This document shows positions 32,308-42,837 of a stretch of 64,000 nt of DNA, one piece after another. The translations under genes were made by a program, and so were the position numbers. A model generated the notes under the pieces. It made no database searches, was not told the DNA's origin, and was given only the letters and a program-made list of their open reading frames with translations. The first letter of the stretch is position 1, and each line of letters begins with the position of its first letter. Source of the stretch: Onthophagus taurus (Eukaryota; Arthropoda; Insecta; Coleoptera; Scarabaeidae); the NCBI RefSeq assembly GCF_036711975.1, contig NC_091967.1, positions 7,936,001 to 8,000,000 on the forward strand. Reading direction: 5' to 3'.

Positions 32308-32862
32308 TTTGGTTGTTGAGTATTCAATTTTAACTGAATATCTTGGATGTTGAAACGAAACTGTTGGGATTTTGAGGATAACATCGAAATTAAATAATTA
32401 AGACGTTTCAGAAAGTTTGTCCGCAAAATTCGCCGTGATTATAGTTCCTACTTCGAATGTTGTTTGAGGAGTAATTTAGATAATTACATAGGGAAATATC
32501 TTGAACTATCAATAAAAATTATGTTTGCTCATTCATATTTTATTTGATCGTTAATTTTTAGATATATTGAGTATACGTTCTGATGTTTTTTTTTGTTGAT
32601 TGATGTCTTAAATGTCAAAATGACATTTGTCATTGAAATGTCATTTAGACGTTTAAATTATTCCATCAATCTAGGATTTTAATGTGGCGATGAAGAGGAG
32701 ATGATTGGGTGAAGAGCAGCACTAAAAAAGCTGCAAATACTCGCCAAATAGAAATAGATACAGAATTATAAAAAAAGATTTATTGTAATATTATAACATG
32801 AGATTAATATTGTTATTAAATCGACTGTAACTATATTTTTGGTATAACCTTATTCTTTAAAA
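32308..32862. other. Spacer between odorant receptor and phenylalanine hydroxylase
   Basis: Contains the receptor's promoter side and the 3' UTR of Hn. A run of alternating words near 32607-32650 (AATGTCAAAATGACATTTGT, GAAATGTCATTTAGACG) forms overlapping palindromes. No ORF. Confidence 0.4.
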
Positions 32863-35800
32863 TTATAATTTTTGAAGTGCGTTTAAAAGAATTTGAGTTT
32901 CCTGGCTGACGTTCCTCACTAAATTTTCGATTTGCATCTTTGAATCCAACACCTCAATGCTTTGAGTGTACGCGTTGTATCTTACTCCGAAACTTCTTGG
33001 AATATTTTGAGCATATTTTCTAAAAAAACATCATTTTAATGGCTTTTATTTAATTTTAATGAGATTTCTTACATCATTTTTTCTTTGGCATCTTCAAAAC
33101 TTTCCGCAACGAAATAAACCGGTTGATACTGAGTGATGGGATATTTTTGTTCACAAGTTTTAATCGGGTCGAAAGGTCTTACTTCGGATTTTCCTTCAAG
33201 ACAATATTGAAGCTCTCCAAATGATGATAGCAAACCAGCCCCGTAAGCTTTTAATTCGTTATTTTCGCGACATAATCCATATTCGACCGTGAACCAAAAT
33301 AGCTAAAAACAATTAATTAAAAAAAAAATAAGAAAGAAAAGAGTTAATTTGAAATTTTACCGTTGCAAGTTTTTCGACGTATTCATCTGGAGCTCCCAAT
33401 GAAGCTAAACCAATTTCTTGGGAGAATTGTGCAAAAGCTGGATCCGCAAAAAGTGGTGCGTGTCCTAATAGTTCATGGCAAACATCTGGTTCTGGGGTAT
33501 AAAGGGGTTTTGATGGATGTCGTATGTATTGGGTGGAGTGAAAAACTCTAAAAGCTAAACCAGCTAGGAAATCTCTTGAAGAAAGTAGTCCGGCCACTGG
33601 TCGAAGAGTAAATCCAGTGCAATCTCTTAAAAAATTTGAAACATCCTCTAATTGAGGAATGTTATCTTCTCGATAACCGCAATTTTGTACCAAAAGTGGA
33701 AAAACGTGGTTGTGTTCTTTACAAGCGTGGGTAACATACAAAGTAGTTAATTTTTTATAAATAGTTTTCCAAGTTTCAACTTCCTCCGGGGTATATTCAA
33801 CTCTTGGTAACGGCTGACCGTGGCGATAATTATAAGCAATATCAGCAAAATATTTTCTTCTCGCTCTATAAACCGGGTCGGTAAATCCCGGATGATCAGC
33901 ATCCAATTCATCACCATACGATAAAATTTGATTTGCAAATCGATCTAAATCCCTGATTCTTCGCGGAAACCAGGGCACAGTATTTTGATTGTTCGCGTAG
34001 TTTCGCGAGATCACATTAAAGTAACTGCTTTGATCTCTTATTTCTGCGATTGCAGAACCTAAATCGCCTCCGGAAGCGCATTCAACCACAAACTCATATT
34101 TATTAGGGATTTTTTCGGAAGCTCTTGATTCAATATGGATCAAATTTATGTTGAATTTTTTGAATATCTTTAGGTATTTCGCTAATATTCCTACTTCTTC
34201 GACGTGAGGAGCGAATATTAAGTAAGTGCTTTTTGACGAATCTTTACCAATTTTTATGTATTGGCCACCAGGCATTAATTTTGGCTAAAAAGATATATTA
34301 AAAATAATTATTTGAGTTAGGTTAAGTTAAGGATACGTTCAGATATTATAACTACTTTTGAATTAATAATTTAAATTTTTAACAAATATTTGTTTAATAA
34401 ACTTAATTTACTTTATTATTTAATAATATTAACGATTTTTAAATAATTAAAAATAAATGTATTTTTTTCCATATTATACATTACGAATTTTTAGGTTGAC
34501 ATTAGACGTCATTGTCAAAAATTTAAAATGTGAAGTTATCTTTTAAACTTTTTTTACTTCATAATGTATAATTTAAATTCTTAACAAATACACGTTTAAT
34601 AAATTTAATTCACCTTATTATTTACTAATATTAACGATTTTTCAATAATTAAAAATAAATTTAATTCTCTTCATTATAATAATGGTGCATTAATAAGGAT
34701 ACGTTCAGATATAATTACTTCAAAGTTAATAATTTAAATTATTAACAGATACGTATTTAATACATTTAATTTACTTCATTATTTAGTAATATTAACGATT
34801 TTTAAACAATTAAAAATAAATGATTTTTTTTTCATTATAATAATACACTACTAATTTTTAGGTTGACATTAAACCTCACTGTCAAAAATTTAAACAGTGA
34901 AGTTATTTTTGATACTTTTTTACTTCAAAATGAATAATTTAAATTCTTAACAAATACATGTTTAATAAGTTTAACTCACCTTATTATTTAGTAATATTCA
35001 TGATTTTTAAATAATTAAAAATAAATTTAATTCTTTTTAATTATAATTATTAGGTTGACATTAAACGACAGTGTGAAAAATTTAAAAAGTCAGGTTAAGT
35101 TATCTTTTTAAATGATTTTTCATTTAATTAATGATTGATTTTAACTCAAGGTTAAAAGTTATCGCTTATTTACTAAATTAGTATATATTAAAACCAAAAG
35201 TTTATGTTTCAGTTCACTTCATTGATAACATATCCATAAATTGATTTTGCAGGGAAAATTAAAAACTTTTTTTAACTTACATCAAATAAAGAAAATTCTC
35301 CATTTAATTCACCGTTTTTAACATTATTTATACCATTCGTGGTACCGTGCATTTTTTAATAATTAAATTTAGATTTAAAAGTTAATATGTTTTAATTAAA
35401 TAAAGGCTTGATTACAACAGTATCAAGTTTAAAACTGAAAAAGATCGATTCAAAGTGATCCTTTTATAAATCAAGGAGAACTAATGACGCACGTAATGTT
35501 ACATATCAGTTTATAACGAAATAACATAGAAAAAAGAGTAAGTCGGGTGAGGTAATTATGACTTTTGGATAAGTGATTAAGCAGTTAATTGTGTTTAATT
35601 GTAAAAATTTCCCTATTTTGTTCCAATTGCAATGCGGTTGTAAATTTCATCAGATAAAAAATGAAAATAACTAGAGAATGTAAGAAAACAAATTTTCCAC
35701 TTTTGTTTCATCAACATCGCAATAATTCTTTTGCAACAATTTGCGTCTTAAAATTTATCTTATAAGGTCACCCAAAAGAAGATAAAATTTTATATTTTGT

Positions 35801-35926
35801 TATCAAAGCTTTTTTGTTAAAATGTAATTGTTTAAAACTTACGATATCCGGAGGACTTCCGTTAACATGTTCTTTACCATTTTCTGTATTGATTTTTTTA
35901 ATATCAGTTGGTTTAGATCCCATCAT
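32863..35926 (-). CDS. Hn: Phenylalanine-4-hydroxylase (Henna), two alternative first coding exons
   Basis: Common exons 34284-33361, 33302-33073 and 33019-32863 follow either first exon 1b (35352-35281, [14 protein letters not shown]...) or 1a (35926-35843, [13 protein letters not shown]...). Both end in phase 0 at GTAAGT donors, giving 460 or 464 aa. The ACT regulatory domain is in the first part of exon 2 ([23 protein letters not shown]). The catalytic domain follows: [47 protein letters not shown], and CHELLGH with His294 and His299 plus Glu339 in FTVEYG (isoform 1b), the 2-His-1-Glu iron site with the same spacing as the human enzyme. The C-terminal tetramerisation helix ends [10 protein letters not shown]. 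It converts Phe to Tyr with BH4 and O2, feeding melanin and cuticle-tanning pathways in insects. The family assignment is PAH rather than TH or TPH, from VPWFPR and [14 protein letters not shown]. Confidence 0.94.
34325..35110. repeat. Degenerate tandem repeat in the Hn intron
   Basis: About four copies of a ~200-bp AT-rich unit lie between Hn exon 1b and exon 2. Landmarks: ATAATTTAAATT-CTTAACA near 34366, 34570, 34728 and 34933; TTAACGATTTTTAAATAATT near 34428, 34632, 34791 and 34998; TTAGGTTGACATTA near 34490, 34858 and 35050; GGATACGTTCAGATAT at 34331 and 34698. Spacings alternate (~204, ~159, ~207), suggesting a ~365-bp dimer as the higher-order unit. No coding content. Confidence 0.75.
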
Positions 35927-36957
35927 TTTTCCAAAGAATCGTGATTCCTAAAGAATAAGAAAGATAATAATTTGATTTGGAAAAAAAAACTTTTAATCTT
36001 ATTGAGAATTAAATGTTAACTGAGTTGAGTTGCTGGAATTGCGTCAATTTTAAAGAACTGGTTCTCTCTCGATGACCTTAAAAGCAATTTTGTCTTTATC
36101 TTTATCAATACACGTCCAACTCAACGCAGCAGAAATGTAATTTCTTTTTTTGGTTAACCTTAAAAAATTTAATGGATAAATTGATAATACTTAATTTATT
36201 GGTTTATTCCGGATTGATTAAACTGAATTTATTTTAAAATCAAGAACAAAAGGCTTGAAAATAGCAAACAAGATTTTGCGTTTAATTAATTCAATAATAA
36301 CGAAGAGATTTTTTATCTCTCTTTTCTGAGTCAGTATTTCAAATTAAAAAAAACAAATTAATATTGTTAAAACAAATAGAAATAAAATCATTCACAATTA
36401 CTTTATTGCAATCTTCTTGAATTAAGATTTAAATCTGTCAATTTGACTTTTCTTACATCACCACTTTTAATTATAAATTTTGCCATTAAAGAGCTTAATT
36501 TTGTACACACATCATTTTATTGTTAAATTAATCAATATTTTGTAGTTTCATTACTAATTAAATGATTAAAATATATTAATTTAACACAATTTGTCGGTAA
36601 ATTAGTTAACTAAAAACTTATATGATATAAAGCAAACGAGATGGCGCTATTAGAAACGAATTTGTGAAAAGAAGGGAAATAAATAAAATGCTTTTTCACT
36701 CCAATTCTTTAATAGAAAAAGAAGTTTATAACACGAATATACTATATACATACACGGATATAGAAATAGTTAATTTTACAACCTATTTGTTTATCCCTCA
36801 GTTACAATATCACAATAATAAATCTTCTTTTTTACGTTTTCTGGTTCATTTTAGAATATAATTTAACACACTTATTTAATCACCTTTAGTTTTTTATAAC
36901 CCACTTTTGTGCGTTTTAACTTTCCTAATAATGCAATAACACAATTTGTTTTTTTAT
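35927..36957. other. Hn upstream region and Clock 3' spacer
   Basis: AT-rich spacer. A possible upstream acceptor (TTCTTTAG at about 35950) immediately precedes the 1a start, so a non-coding Hn exon may lie further upstream. AGATGGCGCTA occurs at 36639-36649. A 65-codon ORF at 36664-36861 has low-complexity composition and is not called. Confidence 0.4.
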
Positions 36958-39900
36958 TTATTTTTCTTCATGGGGTGAGTAAGGAATGTTCTGTTGTTGT
37001 TGAGTGACCGGTATTGTAACTGGTACTATTATTTGTGGACCTGGAACTGATGCCATGGCAGTTGTACTACTTACGGTTTCAGAATTGTTATAAGAAACGG
37101 GTGCCTAAAAAATTTGATTAGATTTTATTACTTTATTTAATTAAAAAATATTACTTGATTTTCATTTTGTGTTGGTGGTAACAAACCAAGCCGGGCCATC
37201 AACAATTGCTCAGAAACCCTTCTTAATTCTGCTTGTTGTTGACCAATCAACACTTGAAGTTCAGCATGTTTTCGTTGAAGATCCGCTTGTAATTGATTTT
37301 GTGCCGGAGATAACATACCTTCAACAGGCTACCAAAAAAGCGTTAAAACACACAAATTAACAAAAACAAAACTATCTACCGGAAGTGGTGATAAAACAGC
37401 AGGTTGAGGAAAACTAGCAATAATTGGTTGCATAGGAATTGTAGCTACATATTGTGGTGGTTCCATAAACGAATTATTATTACTACTACTTTGCGATTGA
37501 ACCGGTTGAGCTCCTCCCCTCGAAGTCGATTGAGTCGGGGTCGAAGTTGATTGAGTTGGAGTATTTGCTTGCCTACTAGCCCTCGACTTCTATTAAAAAA
37601 AATCACAAAATCGCGATAATTAATAAAATGTCGATATTAAACGTCAAAAAAGACCTATGGTTTTAATATTTTACCACAGATAATTGAGTTAATGCTGAAT
37701 GTCGAGAAGCTGGAGAATCAGCTGACATTGAAGTGCAATCTGAGGAAGGATCGTAAGCTGGTCTTGACTTTGACGAAGGTTTCCAAGCGGCACAAGAGAC
37801 ATTATCACTATTTGGTGAGGATTCTTGGTAAAGAATTATTGTATCTTCAAATTTATTTCTTTTCATTACATCAACATAACTAAAATAATATTGAAAATCA
37901 AAATCAAAAAAAAAGTTTAAGAGATGGCGCAAATATCACATAACGATTTTTGTATTTAATTCTTATAATAAATATAAAATATTACTTAATACGATTTATT
38001 TCATTATATTATCCTTCAAATTTGTAATTTTTGTCTAAAAACTCGGATTTTATTAGATTTTAAAACATTTTAATTTTAGTTAGTGTAAAAATTAATAGAT
38101 GGCGTCACCCATTCATTTAATTTATAAATTTACATACCTTACAACTCTATGTGTACACACGATAAATTCAGGTTTAGAATTCCATTGATGATATGTAATA
38201 TAAAACCTAGTTTGTAACCAAATCCATTGTTGGCCTTTCGTTAAAAATCGATAGTAACAAGAAGTTCCCTCCCCTTTTTGCATTAAAGCTTCATGACAAC
38301 TCACAACTTTATCCAAATCATCGATATGATAATAATCATACCCGGAGGTTCCTAACAATTCAAATGGTAAATATCCGATTATTGGGGGAGCTCGATGATC
38401 TAAAAATAAAAATTTCCATTCCAAACTGTGACGAGAGGTGAACTCTATTTTCCCTGAATCGATCAATGGAGTTTCCCGGATCAGTTGAGGCGTTTGTAAT
38501 CGGCCTGTTCCAACGAATACCAATCTAAAACAATACGAATCGATATTGTTACATAAACAGCATTGTTGCCTGAATTTGTCAAGGATAATTTTAAATTGGG
38601 TGACTACCTTGTATCTGCTTCACCTGAGTATCCGCTATATCTAGAGTTATCGGTTTGGGTCATTTCTGAATCTGGTCCTAAAAAAATAAAAAGAATAATT
38701 ACGAATAATTAGTTTATTATTTTATTAATTTGAGGTTAGATTTTTAAAAGTGACATTTAAAATTTATGGGTTGGTAATGATTTAAATTTAATAATTAAAG
38801 AATGTTACTTAAAATTTATAATGTATTTTTAAAATTTTAATTAATAAATAAATAAACTTTTTTAATTGTACGAAATTAATTTTTTAGCAATAAATATAAA
38901 AAAGATAATTTTATTGTAATTATTATATTAACTAATTTTTGGGTTGGTAACGAATTTGATTTAAATTCTTTCCGTCATAACCTAAAATGAAGTGTCAAAA
39001 TAAATTTTTCAGCAGGAATTAAATTTCGTTTTTTTGAGTATAAATGCATATAAACGCATTCTTAATGGTACTTTCTTAATGTTCACGCCTTTGGCATAAC
39101 TGTAAACCATCGACCTTCACGCAGGCTACACTTTATGATATAATTCTTAGCCTCACGTGAATTCGCTATTAAGTCGCGTATTACCTCTAATGTAACGGTA
39201 TTTTAATAATAAATTCATACTTACTAAAATATCCACTAAAATGAACTAATTCGTACGAATTTGGTTGTTTATTCATGGGCTCGCCTCTTCTTAAATGACA
39301 CGAAAACGAAGTTTGTCTTTCACCGTCGTTATTCGGCTCAATTAATTTATTATAAAGTTCGTTTTGTTCTTCTTCGCAAGCAACTTCGTAAATGGTTGTT
39401 GTGAGTAAATCGTTCTTAAAAGAATTAAGAGTTAATTGATGACATTTTATAAATTGATGCTAGACGATTATAAATAAAATCGTAAATAAAACAGTTCCGC
39501 GTTTAGAAATTTACAAAGTTAAATGTTAAGGTTACGATTGGATAAAATATCAATAAGTCGTAATTGTAATTACCGTTATTTTCTTACCGGTAAATGGCCG
39601 AGGAGCGATGTAACGCTTTCTGATACGTAAAATATTTGTCCCGACGTTGAAAAAACTATGATAAAACCGTCGACAGCCTCTAAAATTAAATGGGTGAATT
39701 CCTCGTTGGTCAAAAATGTTGGTTTCCAATTTTCTTGAATTTCATGTACTCGAGATCTAACAGCTATTTCTAAAACATTAGAAAATAAAGAAGAAAAATT
39801 TTTGATTGGACAAAATTTTTTGGTACCATTATGATTCTTTAAAAATGATATCGTCGACTTTAACACGGTGCTTTTATCCATTTTTCGACTCCCAGTGGAC

Positions 39901-40633
39901 ACCATTGAACTGAGTTCATTTACTAAAAGATTGAATTGATCACGACGTTTCTTTTCGCTTAAATTTCTGGATTTTCTAAAATATTTTTATTTTTTATAAT
40001 TAATAAAATAAAAAGAAAAATTTTTACCGTTTAGAATCTTTATCGTCCGAGTCATCATCCATTGTGTCACTGAAACATTTAAAAATCAAGATTTTGAAAA
40101 AAAATATAATTTTATTGTAATTTTTATGATTTTAATAAATTTTTGGGTTGGTAACAAATTCTATCTGTCATAACCTAAAATGAAGTGTCAAATGAAGTGT
40201 CAATGTAAAATTTAGTCAAAGAATAGGTTAAATAACTTTAAAATAGTCTAATTAACGTTAATTAAAAGAAATAATTTAATCAATAGCAACAGGTGATTTA
40301 ATTTATGAACAAACTTTTCCGTATGGTATTTATATCCACGCCTACAAAAACTCGTATAGAATAGCAACACTATTAAAACTAGATTATGTATGTAAAATAG
40401 ATCTTTCAGTACATTGTATCGGATAATATACAGTTATACGTAGACCGCTTAAGTAATTCTTCCAGCAATTAACCCTGGCATAGTTGTAACCATAATAATC
40501 GTACCAGAACGGTATCATTATTTTTGTAATAAAATTGCGTAACGAATAATACAGTTAATGAATTAAAATAAAAATTTTAATTTTTAGACACTTACTCAGA
40601 TCTTCTAGCGGAAGCCCGTTTACTAGTCGACAT
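36958..40633 (-). CDS. Clk: Circadian transcription factor CLOCK (bHLH-PAS)
   Basis: Eleven exons in continuous phase: 40633-40596, 40069-40028, 39975-39827, 39769-39588, 39414-39225, 38677-38608, 38524-38138, 37879-37675, 37589-37380, 37328-37155, 37104-36958, total 597 aa. bHLH ~27-78 ([37 protein letters not shown]), PAS-A from ~92 ([32 protein letters not shown]) and PAS-B ~246-350 ([67 protein letters not shown]). The C-terminal region has a Gln-rich helix ([19 protein letters not shown]) comparable to the vertebrate exon-19 region, and no long polyQ as in Drosophila. CLOCK pairs with CYCLE/BMAL1 to drive per/tim through E-boxes. The 57-nt intron 39826-39770 is in frame and stop-free. 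CACGTG (39154-39159) lies in intron 5. Confidence 0.96.
38938..39000. repeat. Short dispersed element in Clk introns (two copies)
   Basis: TTTTTGGGTTGGTAACGAAT ... CCGTCATAACCTAAAATGAA GTGTCAAA here is repeated near 40139-40195 (TTTTTGGGTTGGTAACAAAT ... TGTCATAACCTAAAATGAAG). The two copies lie in different Clk introns, in the same orientation. A weaker third relative starts near 38765 (TTTATGGGTTGGTAATG). The element is <80 bp with complementary GGTTGGTAAC/GTCATAACC ends. Confidence 0.7.
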
Positions 40634-41270
40634 TTTACAATTTGTTATTGTCATGTAGCTTAAGTTTACGTTTCCAACACTTGAAAATCATCGAAAACAC
40701 CCTGTAGATACTCTTCGATTTCGAAATATTTAATCTCTTCTTTTAACGTGCACACCAAAAACATATTTAAAAGAATAAATAATCTTTCTTTAATTTTTAT
40801 TTAAATCATTTTCAATTTGACGAAAAAATAAGAATTGGTTCTAATTTCCCATTAATACACAATTAATAATTTTTGCGTTTTTTTAGAAATAAAATAATGG
40901 ACGACAACGATGACACTGAAATCGTTACAGCACTAACTGAAAATTTATTATGGATGCACTGAAACGTTTGATTAATAACTCTGGGAATTGCCGTTGGATT
41001 GATGTCGATGATTTTTCTTGCCGTGCGAGTGTAGAAACGGGGTTTTAAAGAATAAACATGGAATTGAGATATTCACTTTTCAATTTAATGCGAGTATAAC
41101 GGATTTTCTTTGAACCGCCGCAGTACGGACGCTGGTTGTTGCCAGTGCGGTTCGTTTGCTAGGTTTTAAATGCGCAAGCGCTTTTCAGGATATTACCATT
41201 TTCTAATCAATCATGTTGTAATGGGAAATGTGATTTCGATCGACTTCCCCTGAAATACTTTAATATATCA
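40634..41270 (-). promoter_or_regulatory. Clk upstream/promoter region
   Basis: CG content rises between ~40970 and 41180 (GAACCGCCGCAGTACGGACG, TGCCAGTGCGGTTCG, ATGCGCAAGCGC), unlike the flanking DNA, so this is the likely Clk promoter or 5' UTR. A 21-codon plus-strand ORF beginning ATGGACGACAACGATGAC at 40897, preceded by TTTTTTTAG, could be a small exon but I cannot support it. No CACGTG seen in this stretch. Confidence 0.4.
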
Positions 41271-41284
41271 GCATGAACGTGTCA

Positions 41285-41685
41285 ACATTTTTAGAAAAAA
41301 ATTTTAAAATTCTATTTTTTATTATATTATTATTTTTTAATAAGACGTTTTTATACACATTTATTAAAAATAATCAAATTTTTAATTTTGATCATTTTTT
41401 CTACAATAAAAACAATTTAAATATACAGGCAACCAAAATGACAGAAATAATGTCACAGATTCTTTAACCCATCACCATGAGAATATCGAAATTCTTAAAA
41501 AATAATTAAAGATCCTATTTTTATTATATTGTTATTTTTTAACAACACATTTTTGTACATAATTAATAAAAAAAATAATTTTCTTATTTTCAACCATAAC
41601 TAATAATTTATTTTACAATAAAATTATTTAAAAATGTAGGCAACCAAAATGACACAACTAATGTGACATGAATAATTGATTGAAT
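41285..41685. repeat. Two-copy tandem duplication (~210 bp unit)
   Basis: Each unit runs AAATTCTATTTTTTATTATA ... ACATTTATTAAAAATAAT ... GGCAACCAAAATGACA ... AATGT(GA)CA. The GGCAACCAAAATGACA landmarks start at about 41430 and 41640, giving a ~210-bp period. The unit is AT-rich and non-coding; the GGCAACC word recurs elsewhere in the window. Confidence 0.7.
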
Positions 41686-41689
41686 AACA

Positions 41690-41775
41690 ACTAAAACTAG
41701 AACTAACACTAGCATTAGAACTAATAGACATAGAATTAGAAACATTCGGGTTTAGCCGGTTGGCTCTCAACAATT
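41690..41775 (-). repeat. TAG-rich dispersed repeat, copy 2
   Basis: TAACAACTAAAACTAGAACTA ... ACACTAGCATTAGAACTAAT ... CATTCGGGTTTAGCC matches the reverse complement of the 14.1-14.3 kb copy and the 50.03-50.11 kb copy. A shorter relative (GGATTTAGCCCTGCGTCTAC) is near 42389-42410. Confidence 0.65.
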
Positions 41776-41954
41776 CAGATCTGCAGTTTTATTTGATAAA
41801 GTCAAGGCCGCTCGAGGCTAAAGCACTTCAATATGATGACCAGTTTCAGATAGAATATTGGATAAGGATAAGCCCCTAAAATACCACCACATCCTAAGGA
41901 ACAAGACGTTAGGGCAATATTAAGGTTCATAAAGGACCTGCATATGCCCTAAAT

Positions 41955-42335
41955 TACCCTAATTATAGCGTGAAGGAATGTTAATACAGGTAGCTTTCTT
42001 TTGAAACTGCAATTAAAGCGTGAAGAAACCCTTATTAAAGCGTGAAGGAATGTTGGAATAGGTCAGTTTTGTTTTGAACCCCTAATTAAAGCGTGCACGA
42101 ATGTTGGGATAGGTCAGTTTTGTTTTGAATCCCTAATTAAAGCGTGAAGGAATGTTAAGACAGGTAGTTTTCTTATGAAACTCCAATTAAAGCATGAAAG
42201 AATGTTGGGATAGGTCAGTTTTGTTTTGAAACCCTAATTATAGCGTGAAGGAATGTTAAGTAGGGTCAGTTATTTTTGAAACTCCAATTATACCGTGAAG
42301 TAATGTTATGTAAGGTTAGTTTTGTTTACAAATAT
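41955..42335. repeat. Minisatellite, ~50-59 bp unit, about 7 copies
   Basis: Units of the form AATTAAAGCGTGAAGGAATG TTGGGATAGGTCAGTTTTGT TTTGAAACCCT start near 41961, 42009, 42068, 42127, 42184, 42237 and 42287, with a truncated unit near 42033. Two sub-variants alternate, one with TAGGTCAGTTTTGTTTTGAA, one with CAGGTAG(C)TTTCTT(T)TGAA. Non-coding; the copies differ at several positions each, so it is not a fresh expansion. Confidence 0.85.
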
Positions 42336-42837
42336 TAGTCATATTCGGAAATAATAATCTTCATAGGCAAAATTTTCGGATTTAGCCCTGCGTCTACAGA
42401 CAGGTTTTTATTTAATTGTTTTGTATACACAATTTCATAAATATTAATATTAAAATTGTTATTATTACCTGTCAACAATATCGAATACATTTAAATACTG
42501 TCATTTGAAACAGCTAATGAACAAAAGATGGTGTTAGTGCGAAATCGGAAATTGAACAATTATTTGTGGTAAATGTAGTCACTCCAACACGAATTCACTC
42601 TAGAAGTAAATAGAATATAAATGTATCTACGATAAAACTTCTAAAAACACACGGCAAACACGAAGAACACAACACAACTGGCTTAGCGAAACACTCAAAA
42701 TAAAGGCAACATAAAGCATTTTAGGTTGCCTATCATATCAATCATATTTAAAACGAATTAGAAGACTTCTTCATATTTATTATTTTAAATATTGACACAT
42801 CAAAAATATTAATAAATATATAATAAACAATCCAATA
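42336..42837. other. Spacer between minisatellite and FBXO36-like gene
   Basis: Contains the short TAG-repeat relative near 42389, AGATGGTGTTAG at 42526 (one base off the recurrent AGATGGCG word) and TTAGGTTGCCTAT near 42722. No ORF. Confidence 0.4.

Noticed and set aside
36664-36861. 65-aa plus-strand ORF between Hn and Clk
   Set aside because: Low complexity, no start context or motif, in the Clk 3' flank.
40897-40962. 21-codon plus-strand ORF MDDNDDTEIVTALTENLLWM preceded by TTTTTTTAG
   Set aside because: Looks like a small exon but has no partner exons and lies in the Clk upstream region; too short to support.
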